From: Clostridiales bacterium
Lineage (GTDB): Bacteria; Bacillota; Clostridia; Acetivibrionales; RGIG10202
NCBI GenBank assembly: GCA_017961515.1
Contig: JAGCXC010000013.1
Coordinates: 33,483-97,482 of the forward strand
DNA length: 64,000 nucleotides
Direction: 5' to 3'
The stretch's first letter is position 1. Each line of letters starts with the position of its first letter. Both the position numbers and the translations under genes were made by a program. The notes beneath the pieces are model-generated. The model was not told where the DNA came from, did not search any database, and was given only the letters and a program-made list of their open reading frames with translations. Below are positions 63,943 to 64,000 of this stretch, one piece after another.

Positions 63943-64000
63943 TTAGCCTTGTGTTTCAATATACTTTTGTATAATCGCAGATGATACCTCTCCAATACTA
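63943..64000 (-). CDS. C-terminal end of a minus-strand ORF, possibly TnpB (partial)
   Basis: Only the last 18 residues lie in the window (SIGEVSSAIIQKYIETQG, then TAA at 63943-63945 on the plus strand as TTA). Identity rests on context: the open frame ends right before a GC-rich hairpin of the type found at the right end of IS200/IS605 elements, where the TnpB omega-RNA overlaps the gene's 3' end. Too short for a firm call. Confidence 0.35.
   Translation of the reverse strand, partial: SIGEVSSAIIQKYIETQG

Noticed and set aside
1..64000. tRNA genes
   Set aside because: I looked for T-arm-like GGTTCGAATC sequences with acceptor stems in the intergenic regions and found none; a covariance search would be decisive.

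Overview
The window is AT-rich chromosomal DNA of a spore-forming Clostridia-type Firmicute, probably near the Lachnospirales. The support is the gene order mtaB-ireB-ruvX-DUF1292, the rny-ymdB pair, the nifS-thiI pair, an uninterrupted sigK, a spoVD-murE-murF-mraY-spoVE-murG cluster, meso-DAP-type MurE, strong Shine-Dalgarno sites, TTG/GTG starts and a bacterial type A RNase P RNA. This housekeeping backbone is interleaved with a large load of eukaryote-like accessory genes, which suggests a lineage living on or inside eukaryotic cells. The lifestyle is inference; no host is visible in the DNA.

Layout. 1-457: tail of an ankyrin gene. 463-2956: tRNA modification, IreB, RuvX, DUF1292. 3274-5688: Lon. 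5731-8311 (minus): a two-OB SSB-like protein, a Mur-ligase-like remnant protein and an ankyrin protein. 8654-13527: RNase Y, YmdB, cysteine desulfurase, ThiI. 13659-14360 (minus): SigK. 14546-22565: peptidoglycan and spore-cortex cluster. 22566-27583: decayed sequence, then two tandem ankyrin genes sharing a non-ankyrin C-terminal domain. 27714-34134: six genes of unknown, partly paralogous, coiled-coil or amphipathic proteins. 34328-47626: two PA14-containing surface proteins (one of 2486 residues) followed by a PrgI/VirB3-like protein, a VirB4-N-like protein and a VirB4 ATPase. 47861-54439: three more ankyrin genes. 54473-61552: two signalling proteins with degenerate kinase domains, one ending in a diguanylate cyclase. 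61670-62020: rnpB. 62170-63867: a secreted 5'-nucleotidase with LysM. 63888-64000: probable end of an IS200/IS605-type tnpB element.

The most striking observation is in 32914-34134. The protein carries eight 12-13-residue repeats containing EFFDA. Seven are EFFDAxE, the exact canonical FFAT motif by which eukaryotic proteins bind VAP proteins of the endoplasmic reticulum. A second protein of the same gene block (27714-29222) carries two FFAT-like motifs in an acidic, Ser-rich tail. With the ankyrin proteins, the adjacent type IV secretion genes and the giant adhesin-like proteins, a working hypothesis is a secreted effector block that tethers bacterial or vacuolar surfaces to host ER membranes. 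The motifs are seen directly; export and VAP binding are inference.
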